DNA from: Dehalococcoidia bacterium
GTDB lineage: Bacteria > Chloroflexota > Dehalococcoidia > Dehalococcoidales > G020351185
Direction of reading: 5' to 3'
NCBI GenBank assembly: GCA_030640385.1
Contig: DAOWJL010000041.1
Coordinates: 1 to 20,258 of the forward strand
Length of the DNA: 20,258 nt
Part shown: in pieces, positions 6,328-14,692 of the stretch
Numbering within the stretch: position 1 is the stretch's first letter
Layout of the letters: the number at the start of each line of letters is the position of its first letter
The notes under the pieces: model-generated
Database searches by the model: none
Told to the model about the DNA's origin: nothing
What the model saw: only the letters and a program-made list of their open reading frames with translations
Made by a program: the position numbers and the translations under genes

Positions 6328-7344
6328 TTAATCTTCTGCCTCCGGCTCTTTATCCCTCTCGTCCGATTTCTTGTTTTTTCCTTTCTTTTTTGTCTGATTA
6401 TTGCTCTCGCTTAAACCGGGAGTAAAAGACAATCCTAGTGCTTCAAGCCTTTCATCTATTTCCTTCTTTGATTTCTGCCCGAAATTCCGCAGCGACATTA
6501 AATCATTTATATCAGTGCTTATAAGCTCACCAACCGTATTGATACCGCTACGTCTCAGGCAATTCATGGCTCTAACCGAAAGGTTCAGCTGCTCTACCGG
6601 CATATTGTATATATCGTCGGAGATGGTTGCACGCAATGCCTCTTTCTCCTCTGCAATCTGAGAAACCCGGCTGAAATCAACAAACGGCATTATCTGTTCA
6701 ATCAGGATATTGGCGCTATTACTGATGGCATCCACCGGGGCTATAGTGCCGTTTGTCCGCACCTCCAGATATAAACGCTCGCGGCTGGTCTCCCGGCCGG
6801 CATGCGTCGGCTCAACTGTAAAATTAACCTGCCGCACCGGAGCGAAAATGGCATCCACCGGAATTGTGCCTGCCAATAGATTTTCACCCGATTCTGCAGG
6901 TCTATACCCCATCCCCATCTCAACGTCAAACTCTACATATAGTTCGGCTTCAGAAGAATCCAGTGTCGCCAGATAGAGATCAGGGTTGATAATTTCAAAA
7001 TCAACCGACGGTTTGATATCGGCAGCGTGAATTTCGCCAGCACCCGCCTTCTCCAGTGTCAGTATACCTGGTGTATTGGAAAGAGATTTTATATTCAATG
7101 CCTTTACATTAAGCAAAAACTCAAGGACATCTTCCTTGACACCGGGAATCGGGGTGAATTCGTGTTGAATACCCTCAATTCGCATCCTTGTTACCGCAGC
7201 GCCGGTTAGATAACTGAGTAATATACGCCTCATAGCATTGCCGATAGTAGTGCCGAATCCCTTCTCCAGCGGCTCAATGAGAAAACGTCCGTAATTATCA
7301 CTGCTATCAATACACTCTATATTTGGTATCGCTATACTAGACAA
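6328..7344 (-). CDS. rpoA: DNA-directed RNA polymerase subunit alpha
   Basis: Dimerises to scaffold beta and beta' during polymerase assembly; its C-terminal domain binds UP elements and activators. It is 338 aa. The N-terminal assembly domain includes FLIEPLEKGFGTTIGNAMRR and the C-terminal domain includes LNLSVRAMNCLRRSGI and LRNFGQKSKKEIDERL. After the CTD there are ~31 extra residues, rich in K, E and D (TKKKGKNKKSDERDKEPE). The start codon is TTG 7344: AAGGAGGT at 7349-7356 is a near-perfect Shine-Dalgarno and no better start is near. Sits between rpsD and rplQ as in the classical alpha operon. Confidence 0.98.
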   Translation of the reverse strand: MSSIAIPNIECIDSSDNYGRFLIEPLEKGFGTTIGNAMRRILLSYLTGAAVTRMRIEGIQHEFTPIPGVKEDVLEFLLNVKALNIKSLSNTPGILTLEKAGAGEIHAADIKPSVDFEIINPDLYLATLDSSEAELYVEFDVEMGMGYRPAESGENLLAGTIPVDAIFAPVRQVNFTVEPTHAGRETSRERLYLEVRTNGTIAPVDAISNSANILIEQIMPFVDFSRVSQIAEEKEALRATISDDIYNMPVEQLNLSVRAMNCLRRSGINTVGELISTDINDLMSLRNFGQKSKKEIDERLEALGLSFTPGLSESNNQTKKKGKNKKSDERDKEPEAED

Positions 7345-7361
7345 TGCGACCTCCTTATAAA

Positions 7362-7985
7362 CTACCGCGAATAGTGTTCAACAACAGAGGCGACATCGAA
7401 CTTTATCTCAACATCGTCCGGGGTGGGTAGAGATAAAACCTGCCCGATAAGCTCCTGTTTATCCAGGCTTAGCCAGCCCGCTATAGCCTGGCCACCGATA
7501 CTCTGAAGCCTCTGTTTATAATATTCGTTCTTTTTACTTCTTTCGTGCCAGGTAATGGTATCCCCTTCTTTTACCAGACAGGAAGGGATATCTGTTTTGC
7601 GTCCGTTGAGCATTATATGCCCGTGCTGAACCAGCTGGCGCGCTTGAGCACGTGAATCGGCGAAGCCAAATCTATAGATGACATTATCAAGCCGCCTTTC
7701 CAGCAAAACCAGTAAATTCTCTCCGGTAATGCCCGGCTGCCTCTCTGCTTCTGCAAAAAAGCGCCTGAATTGCCTTTCAAGCATGCCGTAGCTATGACGC
7801 ACTTTCTGTTTTTCCCTGAGCTGCAAACCACGGTCAGAAATACGGCGACGGCGTCCCAGCTGTGGTCCCGGTGGCTTGGGGCGCTTATCCAGTGTGCACT
7901 TGGTGATGCACTTATCGCCCTTGAGCATTAGCTTATCACCACTGCGTCGGCATAACCGGCAAACTGCTCCTGTATATCTTGCCAT
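7362..7985 (-). CDS. rpsD: 30S ribosomal protein S4, zinc-binding form
   Basis: Primary 16S rRNA binder that nucleates 30S assembly; in many bacteria it also represses the alpha operon. At 207 aa it has normal length. Cys9, Cys12, Cys26 and Cys30 form an intact N-terminal zinc knuckle, the C+ version. The S4 RNA-binding domain is recognisable (RRLDNVIYRFGFADSRAQARQLVQHGHI). ATG 7985 has AGGAGA upstream. It lies 8 nt after rpsK. No second, cysteine-free S4 is visible in the window. Confidence 0.98.
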   Translation of the reverse strand: MARYTGAVCRLCRRSGDKLMLKGDKCITKCTLDKRPKPPGPQLGRRRRISDRGLQLREKQKVRHSYGMLERQFRRFFAEAERQPGITGENLLVLLERRLDNVIYRFGFADSRAQARQLVQHGHIMLNGRKTDIPSCLVKEGDTITWHERSKKNEYYKQRLQSIGGQAIAGWLSLDKQELIGQVLSLPTPDDVEIKFDVASVVEHYSR

Positions 7986-7993
7986 ATCTTCTC

Positions 7994-8386
7994 CTACACC
8001 CGCCTTCTCTTAGGCGGACGGCAACCATTATGCGGAATAGGCGTTACATCTCTTATACTTGTAATATAGAGCCCCGAACTCTGAAGAGCACGGATGGCAG
8101 CCTCGCGCCCGCTACCGGGTCCCTTGACAACCACCTCTATCTGTTTTAGCCCATGTTCCATCGCCTTGCGTGCGGCGTTACTTGCCGCCAGCTGCGCTGC
8201 ATATGGCGTGCCCTTACGCGACCCCTTAAAACCAACCGTCCCCGAACTTGACCAGGCAAGAACATTGCCGTTGGGGTCAGTCAGGGTAACTATTGTATTG
8301 TTAAAGGTTGCCTGAATACAGGCTCTTCCCTGAGGAACGGACTTGCGTTCCCGTTTTCTTGCTTTTGTCTTTTTTTTCTGTGGCAT
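7994..8386 (-). CDS. rpsK: 30S ribosomal protein S11
   Basis: Platform protein of the small subunit that contacts the E-site mRNA region. At 130 aa it has the standard length. Signature stretches are ACIQATFNNTIVTLTDPNGN, FKGSRKGTPYAAQLAA and VKGPGSGREAAIRAL, with the basic end HNGCRPPKRRRV. The N-terminus is a lysine/arginine-rich tail (PQKKKTKARKRERK). ATG 8386 has GGGAG upstream. It sits between rpsM and rpsD in alpha-operon order. Confidence 0.98.
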   Translation of the reverse strand: MPQKKKTKARKRERKSVPQGRACIQATFNNTIVTLTDPNGNVLAWSSSGTVGFKGSRKGTPYAAQLAASNAARKAMEHGLKQIEVVVKGPGSGREAAIRALQSSGLYITSIRDVTPIPHNGCRPPKRRRV

Positions 8387-8402
8387 TTACTACTCCCGTT
8401 TC

Positions 8403-8792
8403 TTACTTCTTAGCCGTGCCGCGTCTCTGCCCCCTACCGGCTACCGTCTTACGTGTACCGCGCTTGGTACGGGCATTCGTTCGCGTCCTCTGTCCTTTTA
8501 CCGGCAAACTACGGCGGTGCCTTAAACCACGGTAGCTACCTATATCAATAAGTCGCTTTATATTTATATCTACTTCTCTGCGAAGCTCGCCCTCAATCCT
8601 GTACCCCTTGTCAATAAGCTCACGAAGGCGTTTGACCTCTTCTTCCGTCAGCTGTGATACCTTCGTATCGGCTTTAATACCTGCCTGCTCCAGTAACTTA
8701 TGACTTGCAGTGCGGCCAATGCCATATATATACTGCAGTGAAACCCATACCTGTTTTTCTTTTGGAATATCTACTCCGGCAATACGTGCCAT
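8403..8792 (-). CDS. rpsM: 30S ribosomal protein S13
   Basis: Head protein of the 30S subunit that makes inter-subunit bridges and contacts P-site tRNA. At 129 aa it is normal to slightly long. Begins ARIAGVDIPKEKQVWVSLQYI, with IYGIGRTASHKLLEQAGI, then SYRGLRHRRSLPVKGQRT and a basic tRNA-contacting tail. ATG 8792 is preceded by AGGAGG. First gene of the alpha operon proper; rpmJ lies 24 nt upstream. Confidence 0.98.
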   Translation of the reverse strand: MARIAGVDIPKEKQVWVSLQYIYGIGRTASHKLLEQAGIKADTKVSQLTEEEVKRLRELIDKGYRIEGELRREVDINIKRLIDIGSYRGLRHRRSLPVKGQRTRTNARTKRGTRKTVAGRGQRRGTAKK

Positions 8793-8816
8793 TCTAGCCT
8801 CCTAAAGGACATAAAT

Positions 8817-8930
8817 CTAGCCCTGCCTCTGTTTGTGCTTCGGATTAGGGCAGATATTTCTGACCACCCCATGCCGTTTGACAATCTTGCATTTGTCACA
8901 TATTTTTTTAACTGATGACCTGACCTTCAT
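8817..8930 (-). CDS. rpmJ: 50S ribosomal protein L36, zinc-binding form
   Basis: Very small ORF of 37 codons plus TAG, read directly: MKVRSSVKKICDKCKIVKRH followed by GVVRNICPNPKHKQRQG. Cys11, Cys14, Cys27 and His32 form the zinc ribbon of the C+ form. L36 binds 23S rRNA late in assembly. The position between infA and rpsM is the classic one. The gap to infA is 25 nt. Confidence 0.97.
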   Translation of the reverse strand: MKVRSSVKKICDKCKIVKRHGVVRNICPNPKHKQRQG

Positions 8931-8955
8931 TTTAATTTATCTCTTTCCCAGCCAG

Positions 8956-9174
8956 CTATTTGAAGCGGTAGGTAATCCTGCCGCGACCAAGGTCATAAGG
9001 TGATAATTCTACCAGTACCCTGTCACCGGGTAAAACCCTTATATAGTGTACCCTTATTTTACCTGAAATATGAGCCAGCACTTTGTGCCCGTTGGCTAAC
9101 TCAACGCGGAAGGTAGCGTTGCGTAACGCTTCAATTACCTTTCCCTCGACCTCAATAGCCTCCTTTTTTGGCAT
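8956..9174 (-). CDS. infA: Translation initiation factor IF-1
   Basis: OB-fold protein that occupies the A site of the 30S subunit during initiation. It is 72 aa, exactly the usual size. Recognised by KEAIEVEGKVIEALRNATF, VELANGHKVLAHISGKIR, and RVLPGDRVLVELSPYDLGRG with the end ITYRFK. ATG 9174 has AGAGGG upstream. It lies between map and rpmJ, a conserved arrangement. Confidence 0.98.
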   Translation of the reverse strand: MPKKEAIEVEGKVIEALRNATFRVELANGHKVLAHISGKIRVHYIRVLPGDRVLVELSPYDLGRGRITYRFK

Positions 9175-9185
9175 AATAAGCCCTC

Positions 9186-9935
9186 TTATACAGCAGTAAG
9201 CACCTCTGGCTTACTGTCAGTTATGGCAATTGTATGTTCAAAGTGCGCCGAAAGGCTACCGTCTGCGGTAGACACTGCCCATCCGTCGCTACCGACCCGT
9301 GTACGCCAATCGCCAATATTCACCATTGGTTCCAGGGCAAGCGTCATGCCCTTCTTCAATTCCGGACCCTCTCCCGGCCTGCCAAAGTTCGGTACCTTGG
9401 GCTCTTCATGCATCTGCCGGCCGATACCATGTCCGGTATATTCACGCACTACCGAGTAACCCCTCGATTCGGCGTAATGCTGAATAGCTATTGATATATC
9501 TCCCAGCCTGGCACCATTGCAGGCGGCATCGATACCAGCTTCCAGAGCACCCTCAGTAACTTCCACCAGCTTTCTTGCCTGCGGGCTTCCATTACCCATT
9601 ATTGCCGATATGGCGGCATCACCCTGGAAGCCGTCATATATCGCCCCCAAGTCAAGTGAGACAATATCGCCCTCGTTTATAGTCCGCTCTCCGGGTATGC
9701 CGTGAACTATCTCATCGTTTATGGAGACGCACAGGTTCGCCGGGAAACCCCTGTAGCCTTTAAAAGAGGGCTTGGCTCCCATTCTTTCCAGTTCTCTGGC
9801 GGCAATGTTATCCAGCTCTTTTGTCTTCATTCCCACTCTCAGTTCTTTTTTCAGCACCTCAAGCACTGAAGCCACAATCCGACTGGCCTGCCGCATGGCA
9901 GCAATCTCGCGCTCGGATTTTATTATTATACTCAT
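9186..9935 (-). CDS. map: Methionine aminopeptidase, type I
   Basis: Removes the N-terminal methionine from nascent proteins, a metalloenzyme reaction. It is 249 aa, typical for the short type Ia enzyme without an N-terminal extension. Metal-ligand motifs are in order: SLDLGAIYDGFQGD (two Asp), YTGHGIGRQMHEEP (His), LALEPMV (Glu) and AHFEHTIAIT (Glu). The ATG overlaps the adk stop by four bases (ATGA, 9932-9935), indicating coupled translation. The adk-map-infA order is standard. Confidence 0.97.
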   Translation of the reverse strand: MSIIIKSEREIAAMRQASRIVASVLEVLKKELRVGMKTKELDNIAARELERMGAKPSFKGYRGFPANLCVSINDEIVHGIPGERTINEGDIVSLDLGAIYDGFQGDAAISAIMGNGSPQARKLVEVTEGALEAGIDAACNGARLGDISIAIQHYAESRGYSVVREYTGHGIGRQMHEEPKVPNFGRPGEGPELKKGMTLALEPMVNIGDWRTRVGSDGWAVSTADGSLSAHFEHTIAITDSKPEVLTAV

Positions 9936-10594
9936 TTAGTAATAAACTCACGCTTGCGGAGGGCGCTGAGTATTTTTCCGGTAATAACCTCTACACTATC
10001 CTCCCCGTTGATTTTCAGCAGCTTACCCTGCTTTCGGTAGTATTCAATAACCGGCATCGTGTCCGTAAAATAGACGCCCAGCCGTTTTTTTATCGTCTCT
10101 TCGTTATCATCGACTCTCTGGTAGAGTTCGCCGCCGCAGAGTTTGCACTTTTCACCTTCCCCGGGTGGATTGTTGCCACTCTGGTGCGATGCCTGGCACT
10201 GGCGGCATGCCCACCTGCTTGTCAGGCGGCGAATAAGCTCCTCTTCCGATACTTCTATGTATAATGCTTTATCTATAGCCTTATCCTGCTCTTCCAAAGC
10301 ATCGTCCAGCGCCTTAGCCTGCTTAATGTTGCGCGGGAACCCGTCCAGTACTACCCCGTCCTTGCAATCACCAGCCGTAAGACGCTGCAGTATCATCTGT
10401 ATAGTTACCTCATCCGGTGCCAGCATCCCTTTGCTTATATAATCTTTAACTCTGGCACCCAGCTCATCGCCTCTCTCTACCGCCTGCCGGAATAATTCTC
10501 CGGATGCGATATGCGCCAGTTTCATCTCTTTAGCTATATTTTCTGCCTGTGTGCCTTTACCTGCCCCTGGAGCTCCCAGGATAATAATATACAC
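9932..10594 (-). CDS. adk: Adenylate kinase, zinc-LID form
   Basis: Catalyses ATP + AMP to 2 ADP, keeping adenylate pools balanced. It is 220 aa, the long-LID type. The P-loop is GAPGAGKGT (residues 7-15), the AMP-site motif DGFPRN is at ~84-89, and the LID carries a Cys4 zinc cluster: C130, C133, C150, C153. The start is GTG 10594 with AGGAGA at 10601-10606, 6 nt away. It lies 44 nt downstream of secY. Confidence 0.98.
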   Translation of the reverse strand: MYIIILGAPGAGKGTQAENIAKEMKLAHIASGELFRQAVERGDELGARVKDYISKGMLAPDEVTIQMILQRLTAGDCKDGVVLDGFPRNIKQAKALDDALEEQDKAIDKALYIEVSEEELIRRLTSRWACRQCQASHQSGNNPPGEGEKCKLCGGELYQRVDDNEETIKKRLGVYFTDTMPVIEYYRKQGKLLKINGEDSVEVITGKILSALRKREFITK

Positions 10595-10638
10595 CTTTAT
10601 TCTCCTGATTCAAACCACTTCACTTAAATTCTTTATAT

Positions 10639-11949
10639 CTATTTAAGGAAACCCTCATAGCGCCGCATTACCAGCTGGGCTTCCATCTGCTTCATTGTAT
10701 CCAGCACAACGCCCACCACGATTAACATACCAAAGCTGGACATCTGTATTGTCTGGACATCCGTAATTTCACGGGCTATAAATGGCACTATTGCCACCAG
10801 CGCCAGAAAAAGCGCTCCACCCCAGGTTATGCGATTTATAACTCCATTCAGGTAACTCTCTGTTTGTTTACCAGGTCTTATTCCCGGTATAAAACCACCC
10901 TGACGCTGTAAAACACCAGGTAAATCCTGTTGTGCAAAAATCACCTTTGTATAAAAGAAGGCAAAACTGACCACCATCAGGAAAAACAATACCCAGTAGA
11001 TAAACCCCAGAGGCAAATCCGTATTGGGGTTAAATATATTCTGGATATGGTTTGCAAAGTTGGGGTCAACCCCTGCCGGATTAGCAAAGTAACTGGCGAC
11101 GATACCGGGGAATATAACCAGTGCCATAGCAAAGATAAGAGGTATCATGCCGGCAGTATTAACCCGCAGTGGAATGTGGGTTGAGCCTGATTGACGGTAC
11201 ATACGGCCCCCACGGAAGACGCTCTTTGCATACTGAACCGGGATACGGCGATGGGCTTCGGTGAAAATTACTATCAACAAGGTGATAGCCAGACCGATTA
11301 TAATAAAAACTGCCAGGCCCATAATTTGGCCTTGCTCCCGGGCTAAAAAGCCCCGTCCTATCATTTCCGGTAGACCGGCGACGATACCGGCGAATATTAT
11401 AATCGATATCCCGTTACCGATGCCGTATTGTGTAATCTGTTCTCCCAGCCAGATAAGAAACATGGTACCGGCTATCATAGCCAGAATTATAGCCGCCGTT
11501 GATAATGCATCGGTATTGGCGACTGCTCCCTGGCTCTGAAGCAGCGTCAGCTGCCCGTAACCGGCTAACCCAGCCAGTGGTATCACCAGCCAGTGAGTGA
11601 TTAGATTTATACGGTTTCGCCCTGTCTCTCCTTCCTGAGATAGAGCCTGAAGCCTGGGGATAACAGGCGTCATCAACGTCATAATAATAGTAGCCGTTAT
11701 ATAAGGATACACCCCCATAGCAGCAATGCTGAAGTTTCTCAGGGCGCCACCGCTGAACATATCAAACATGCCCAGCAGGGCATTCTGGTCAAACATTTCC
11801 TGCAGGACTTCCGAATTGACACCGGGAAGAGGTACATGAGCTATCAGACGGAAGATAACCAGAATGCCAAAGGTGATAAGGATGCGGCGTCTCAGGTCAG
11901 GCAGATTAAAGGCATCAACCATTGCCTGTAGGAGCTTCGGTTTAGCCAT
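10639..11949 (-). CDS. secY: Protein translocase channel subunit SecY
   Basis: Forms the membrane channel for protein export and insertion together with SecE and SecG. At 436 aa it has normal length, with about ten hydrophobic helices. Signatures include PLPGVNSEVLQEMFDQ near the plug region, GMFDMFSGGALRNFSIAAMG, and a late DLPGVLQRQGGFIPGIRPG cytoplasmic loop. ATG 11949 has GGAGG upstream and lies inside the end of rplO (8-nt overlap), as in the classical spc operon. Confidence 0.98.
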   Translation of the reverse strand: MAKPKLLQAMVDAFNLPDLRRRILITFGILVIFRLIAHVPLPGVNSEVLQEMFDQNALLGMFDMFSGGALRNFSIAAMGVYPYITATIIMTLMTPVIPRLQALSQEGETGRNRINLITHWLVIPLAGLAGYGQLTLLQSQGAVANTDALSTAAIILAMIAGTMFLIWLGEQITQYGIGNGISIIIFAGIVAGLPEMIGRGFLAREQGQIMGLAVFIIIGLAITLLIVIFTEAHRRIPVQYAKSVFRGGRMYRQSGSTHIPLRVNTAGMIPLIFAMALVIFPGIVASYFANPAGVDPNFANHIQNIFNPNTDLPLGFIYWVLFFLMVVSFAFFYTKVIFAQQDLPGVLQRQGGFIPGIRPGKQTESYLNGVINRITWGGALFLALVAIVPFIAREITDVQTIQMSSFGMLIVVGVVLDTMKQMEAQLVMRRYEGFLK

Positions 11950-12394
11950 GGCTAACCTCCACCGCCTTACCGCCGGCTGCCTCCAGCTTGGTTTTTGCCG
12001 CCGCCGAGAATTTATCAGCTCTTACCGTCAGCGGATGCTTTATATCTCCGTCAGCCAGTATTTTTAGCGGTAACTTTAATGATTTTACTACTCCGGCATT
12101 CAATAATGTTTCCGGAGTTACCTCGCTATTAGCTTCAAACATGTTAAGCGCATCCAGTTTAACAATTGTATACTCTTTGCGAAACATGCTGGTAAAACCC
12201 CTTTTACGAGGCAGGCGCTTTATTATCGGCAGCTGCCCGCCCTCAAAGCCGGGCCTCATCCTGTAACCGGAGCGAGACTTCTGCCCTTTACAGCCTCTAC
12301 CGGAGTATGTGCCATGGCCGCTGCCATCGCCACGACCTACCCGCTTCCTGTCTTTCCTGGAGCCAGCCGGCGGCGATATCTCATGTTGTTCCAC
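11942..12394 (-). CDS. rplO: 50S ribosomal protein L15
   Basis: Late-assembly large-subunit protein. At 150 aa it has normal length. Begins with the glycine/arginine-rich GRKDRKRVGRGDGSGHGTYS-type loop (here starting SRKDRKRVG), then GFEGGQLPIIKRLPRKRGF, and ends with the C-terminal domain KLEAAGGKAVEV. The GTG start at 12394 shares one base with the rpmD stop (TAGTG) and has GGAGGAG upstream. Overlaps secY by 8 nt. Confidence 0.97.
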   Translation of the reverse strand: MEQHEISPPAGSRKDRKRVGRGDGSGHGTYSGRGCKGQKSRSGYRMRPGFEGGQLPIIKRLPRKRGFTSMFRKEYTIVKLDALNMFEANSEVTPETLLNAGVVKSLKLPLKILADGDIKHPLTVRADKFSAAAKTKLEAAGGKAVEVSHG

Positions 12395-12576
12395 TAACCC
12401 GACTCCTCCACCTTTACAAGATGCCTCACCTTGATAATCATACCCCTGACCGATTGTGAGTCCTCCTGGTAAACACTATGATTTATCCGCTTCAAGCCGA
12501 GGGCTTTAAGCGTTTTTTTCTGGTCATTATCATAACCAATGCCACTTTTAACCTGTGTTATACGCAGTTTAGGCAC
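12394..12576 (-). CDS. rpmD: 50S ribosomal protein L30
   Basis: 60-aa protein with the standard single-domain bacterial L30 form: LRITQVKSGIGYDNDQKKTL, then LGLKRINHSVYQEDSQSVRG, and IIKVRHLVKVEE. The start is GTG 12576 with AGGAGA upstream, inside the last codons of rpsE (8-nt overlap). Some bacteria lack L30, so its presence is mildly informative about lineage. Confidence 0.97.
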   Translation of the reverse strand: MPKLRITQVKSGIGYDNDQKKTLKALGLKRINHSVYQEDSQSVRGMIIKVRHLVKVEESG

Positions 12577-13099
12577 TGGGTGTCTCCTCTGCTTCCTTTT
12601 TTATTCCCTTACGTTTAGCTATCTCTTCCTTCGGGTCTTTAAGCTGGCTGAGTCCGAGTATAGTCGCCTTGGCTACATTAATCTTACTGGAGCTGCCCAG
12701 CGATTTCGTAAGGATATCCTTTATTCCAGCCGCCTCAACCACCGCCCGAACACTGCCACCGGCGATTATACCGGTACCCGGCGCCGCCGGCTTAAGCAGA
12801 ACCTTTGCCGCTCCATATTTTACCGTCGTTTCATATGGAATTGTATTATCCGCCATTTTCACTTTAATCAGGTTCTTTCTGGCAGCGGCACCGGCTTTAT
12901 TTATAGCCTCCGGCACTTCATTTGATTTGCCGACACCTATACCGACATGACCATTACCGTCACCGACTACCACCAGGGCACTGAAGCTCAAGCGCCGGCC
13001 ACCCTTCCCCACCTTTGATACACGATTGAGATAGACGAGCTTATCATTTAATAGCAATTCTGCCGGATCTATCTTGCTTTTTAAAAACTTTTTCGCCAC
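12569..13099 (-). CDS. rpsE: 30S ribosomal protein S5
   Basis: Small-subunit protein involved in decoding accuracy and mRNA entry. It is 176 aa. The N-terminal double-stranded RNA-binding domain carries VYLNRVSKVGKGGRRLSFSA and the S5 signature GNGHVGIGVGKSNEVPEAI. The C-terminal domain includes GTGIIAGGSVRAVVEAAGI. The end is a short K/E-rich tail (AKRKGIKKEAEETPSA). GTG 13099 is used, with AAGG upstream. Sits 15 nt after rplR. Confidence 0.98.
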   Translation of the reverse strand: MAKKFLKSKIDPAELLLNDKLVYLNRVSKVGKGGRRLSFSALVVVGDGNGHVGIGVGKSNEVPEAINKAGAAARKNLIKVKMADNTIPYETTVKYGAAKVLLKPAAPGTGIIAGGSVRAVVEAAGIKDILTKSLGSSSKINVAKATILGLSQLKDPKEEIAKRKGIKKEAEETPSA

Positions 13100-13114
13100 T
13101 TTAGGTACCTTTCC

Positions 13115-13480
13115 TTAAAATTTCAGTCCACCCTTACGGGCTGCTTCAGCCAGCATTTTAGCCCTGCCGTGGTATTTGTAGCCACCACGGTCAAAAACGA
13201 CCTGTTTTATTCCCATGCCCATAGCTCGCTTAGCTAAAAGCATTCCAACCAGCTCAGCCTGGGCTACCTTTTTCTTGCCGTTCATATCACCCTTTATCTC
13301 CGGGTCAATGGTTGATGCCGAGGCAAGCGTATGCCCCTGTGAGTCATCAATAATCTGGGCATATATATGCTGCAGGCTACGGAAAACACACATACGGGGC
13401 CTCGAATCTGTGCCACTTACCTTTTCCCTTACCCTGGCGTGCCTGCCATAACGGGCTATTCTCTTTTTATCCTTATCCAC
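13115..13480 (-). CDS. rplR: 50S ribosomal protein L18
   Basis: Binds 5S rRNA with L5 and helps dock it on the large subunit. It is 121 aa, a normal size. Seen as RIARYGRHARVREKVSGT, RPRMCVFRSLQHIYAQIIDD, and the end VVFDRGGYKYHGRAKMLAEA. The GTG start at 13480 overlaps the rplF stop by one base (TAGTG), so its translation is probably coupled to L6. Confidence 0.98.
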   Translation of the reverse strand: MDKDKKRIARYGRHARVREKVSGTDSRPRMCVFRSLQHIYAQIIDDSQGHTLASASTIDPEIKGDMNGKKKVAQAELVGMLLAKRAMGMGIKQVVFDRGGYKYHGRAKMLAEAARKGGLKF

Positions 13481-14034
13481 TATGCAGTTCCCCCGATAGC
13501 CTTACCCGCCTTGCCCGGTTTCAGGCGAACCACCTCCCCGGCATACCTTATACCCTTGCCCTTGTAGGCATCCGGTGGGCGGACAGCCCGAATCACAGCC
13601 GCCATCTGACCGACGGCTTCCTTGTCAATACCCTTAATTTTAATCTTATTCGTCCCTTCTATATCTATAGAAACGCCGGATGGCGGGGTCATCTCCACCA
13701 GGTGTGAATAACCAACTCGTAATACGATCTTGTCACCAGATTTCTCTGCTTTATAGCCGACGCCTACAATTTCAAGATCCTTTTCAAATCCCTGGCTAAC
13801 CCCCTTTACCATATTGGCTATAAGGGTTCGTGTCAGCCCGTGCAGGGAGCGATGTTGCCGGCCATCACTGGGACGGCTGACCGTCAGTATGTTATCATCC
13901 AGTTTTATCTTCATATCCGGGTTGAATGAACGGCTAAGTTCTCCTTTGGTACCGGTTACGATAACCCTGTTCTTTTTTATATCTACCACTACACCCTGTG
14001 GTACATCTATTGGCGCTTTTCCTATTCTAGACAT
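13480..14034 (-). CDS. rplF: 50S ribosomal protein L6
   Basis: Large-subunit protein near the factor-binding site. It is 184 aa with two repeated alpha/beta domains. Begins SRIGKAPIDVPQGVVVDI; the second domain ends with the diagnostic PPDAYKGKGIRYAGEVVRLK. ATG 14034 has only a weak GGGA upstream. Separated from rpsH by 20 nt. Confidence 0.98.
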   Translation of the reverse strand: MSRIGKAPIDVPQGVVVDIKKNRVIVTGTKGELSRSFNPDMKIKLDDNILTVSRPSDGRQHRSLHGLTRTLIANMVKGVSQGFEKDLEIVGVGYKAEKSGDKIVLRVGYSHLVEMTPPSGVSIDIEGTNKIKIKGIDKEAVGQMAAVIRAVRPPDAYKGKGIRYAGEVVRLKPGKAGKAIGGTA

Positions 14035-14054
14035 TTATTATTCCCAGTATTTTT

Positions 14055-14453
14055 TTACCATACGTAACACAGCATTTCGCCGCCGATTCCCTGGCGCCAG
14101 GCCTTATTGCCGGTCATAACACCCTTGGATGTAGACAGGATGGCAATACCCTGCCCGCCATATATGCGCGGTATTTCGTTACGCTGAGCATACACCCTCA
14201 GCCCGGGTTTGCTCACCCGCTTCAACCCGGAGATAATCGGCTGGTTTGTCTCATCATACCTTAAGATGATCTTGATCTGCCGATGCGGCTGGTTACCCAG
14301 TACCTCATAATCGGCGATGAAGCACTCCTGCCTCAGGATTTTAGCGATATAAAGCTTCATCCTTGAAGCCGGCACCAGCACACTATCATGCCTTGCCATA
14401 ATAGCATTGCGTATTCTTGTCAACATATCCGCTATTGGATCCGTAACACCCAT
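14055..14453 (-). CDS. rpsH: 30S ribosomal protein S8
   Basis: Central-domain 16S rRNA binder; in some bacteria it represses the spc operon by binding the rplE region of the mRNA. I chose ATG 14453 (132 aa, MGVTDPIADMLTRIRNA), which fits the family start. A TTG three codons earlier at 14462 is possible, but its Shine-Dalgarno AGGA would be too close. The C-terminal signature STSKGVMTGNKAWRQGIGGE with CYVW at the end is intact. Confidence 0.96.
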   Translation of the reverse strand: MGVTDPIADMLTRIRNAIMARHDSVLVPASRMKLYIAKILRQECFIADYEVLGNQPHRQIKIILRYDETNQPIISGLKRVSKPGLRVYAQRNEIPRIYGGQGIAILSTSKGVMTGNKAWRQGIGGEMLCYVW

Positions 14454-14499
14454 TATTCTCAATCCTATTTTATATTTATATTTTTTGCCGGTCTACCAA

Positions 14500-14685
14500 C
14501 TACCAGCTGGATTTTCTAACACCCGGAATCTGCCCATCAAGGGCTAGCTTCCGAAAGCAGATACGGCACAGGCCAAATATGCGCATATAGGCGCGAGGCC
14601 GACCGCACAACCGACAGCGGTTATGCTGTTGAACCTTATACTTTGCTGGCCGCTCAGACTTTACGATTTTCGATTTCTTTGCCAT
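14500..14685 (-). CDS. rpsN: 30S ribosomal protein S14, zinc-binding type Z
   Basis: 61 aa, the short form of S14 with a zinc module: Cys24, Cys27, Cys40 and Cys43 (CRLCGRPRAYMRIFGLCRIC). It joins the 30S head late in assembly. The same frame is open upstream to 14808, but residues before MAKKSKIVKSERPAKYK do not match S14 and would overlap rplE by more than 100 nt, so ATG 14685 is the start. It sits between rplE and rpsH as usual. The sequence does not show whether a zinc-free S14 exists elsewhere in the genome. Confidence 0.97.
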   Translation of the reverse strand: MAKKSKIVKSERPAKYKVQQHNRCRLCGRPRAYMRIFGLCRICFRKLALDGQIPGVRKSSW

Positions 14686-14692
14686 TCCTACC

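Noticed and set aside
9821..10264. 147-codon plus-strand ORF across map and adk
   Set aside because: Both minus-strand genes are certain and the ORF has no family resemblance.
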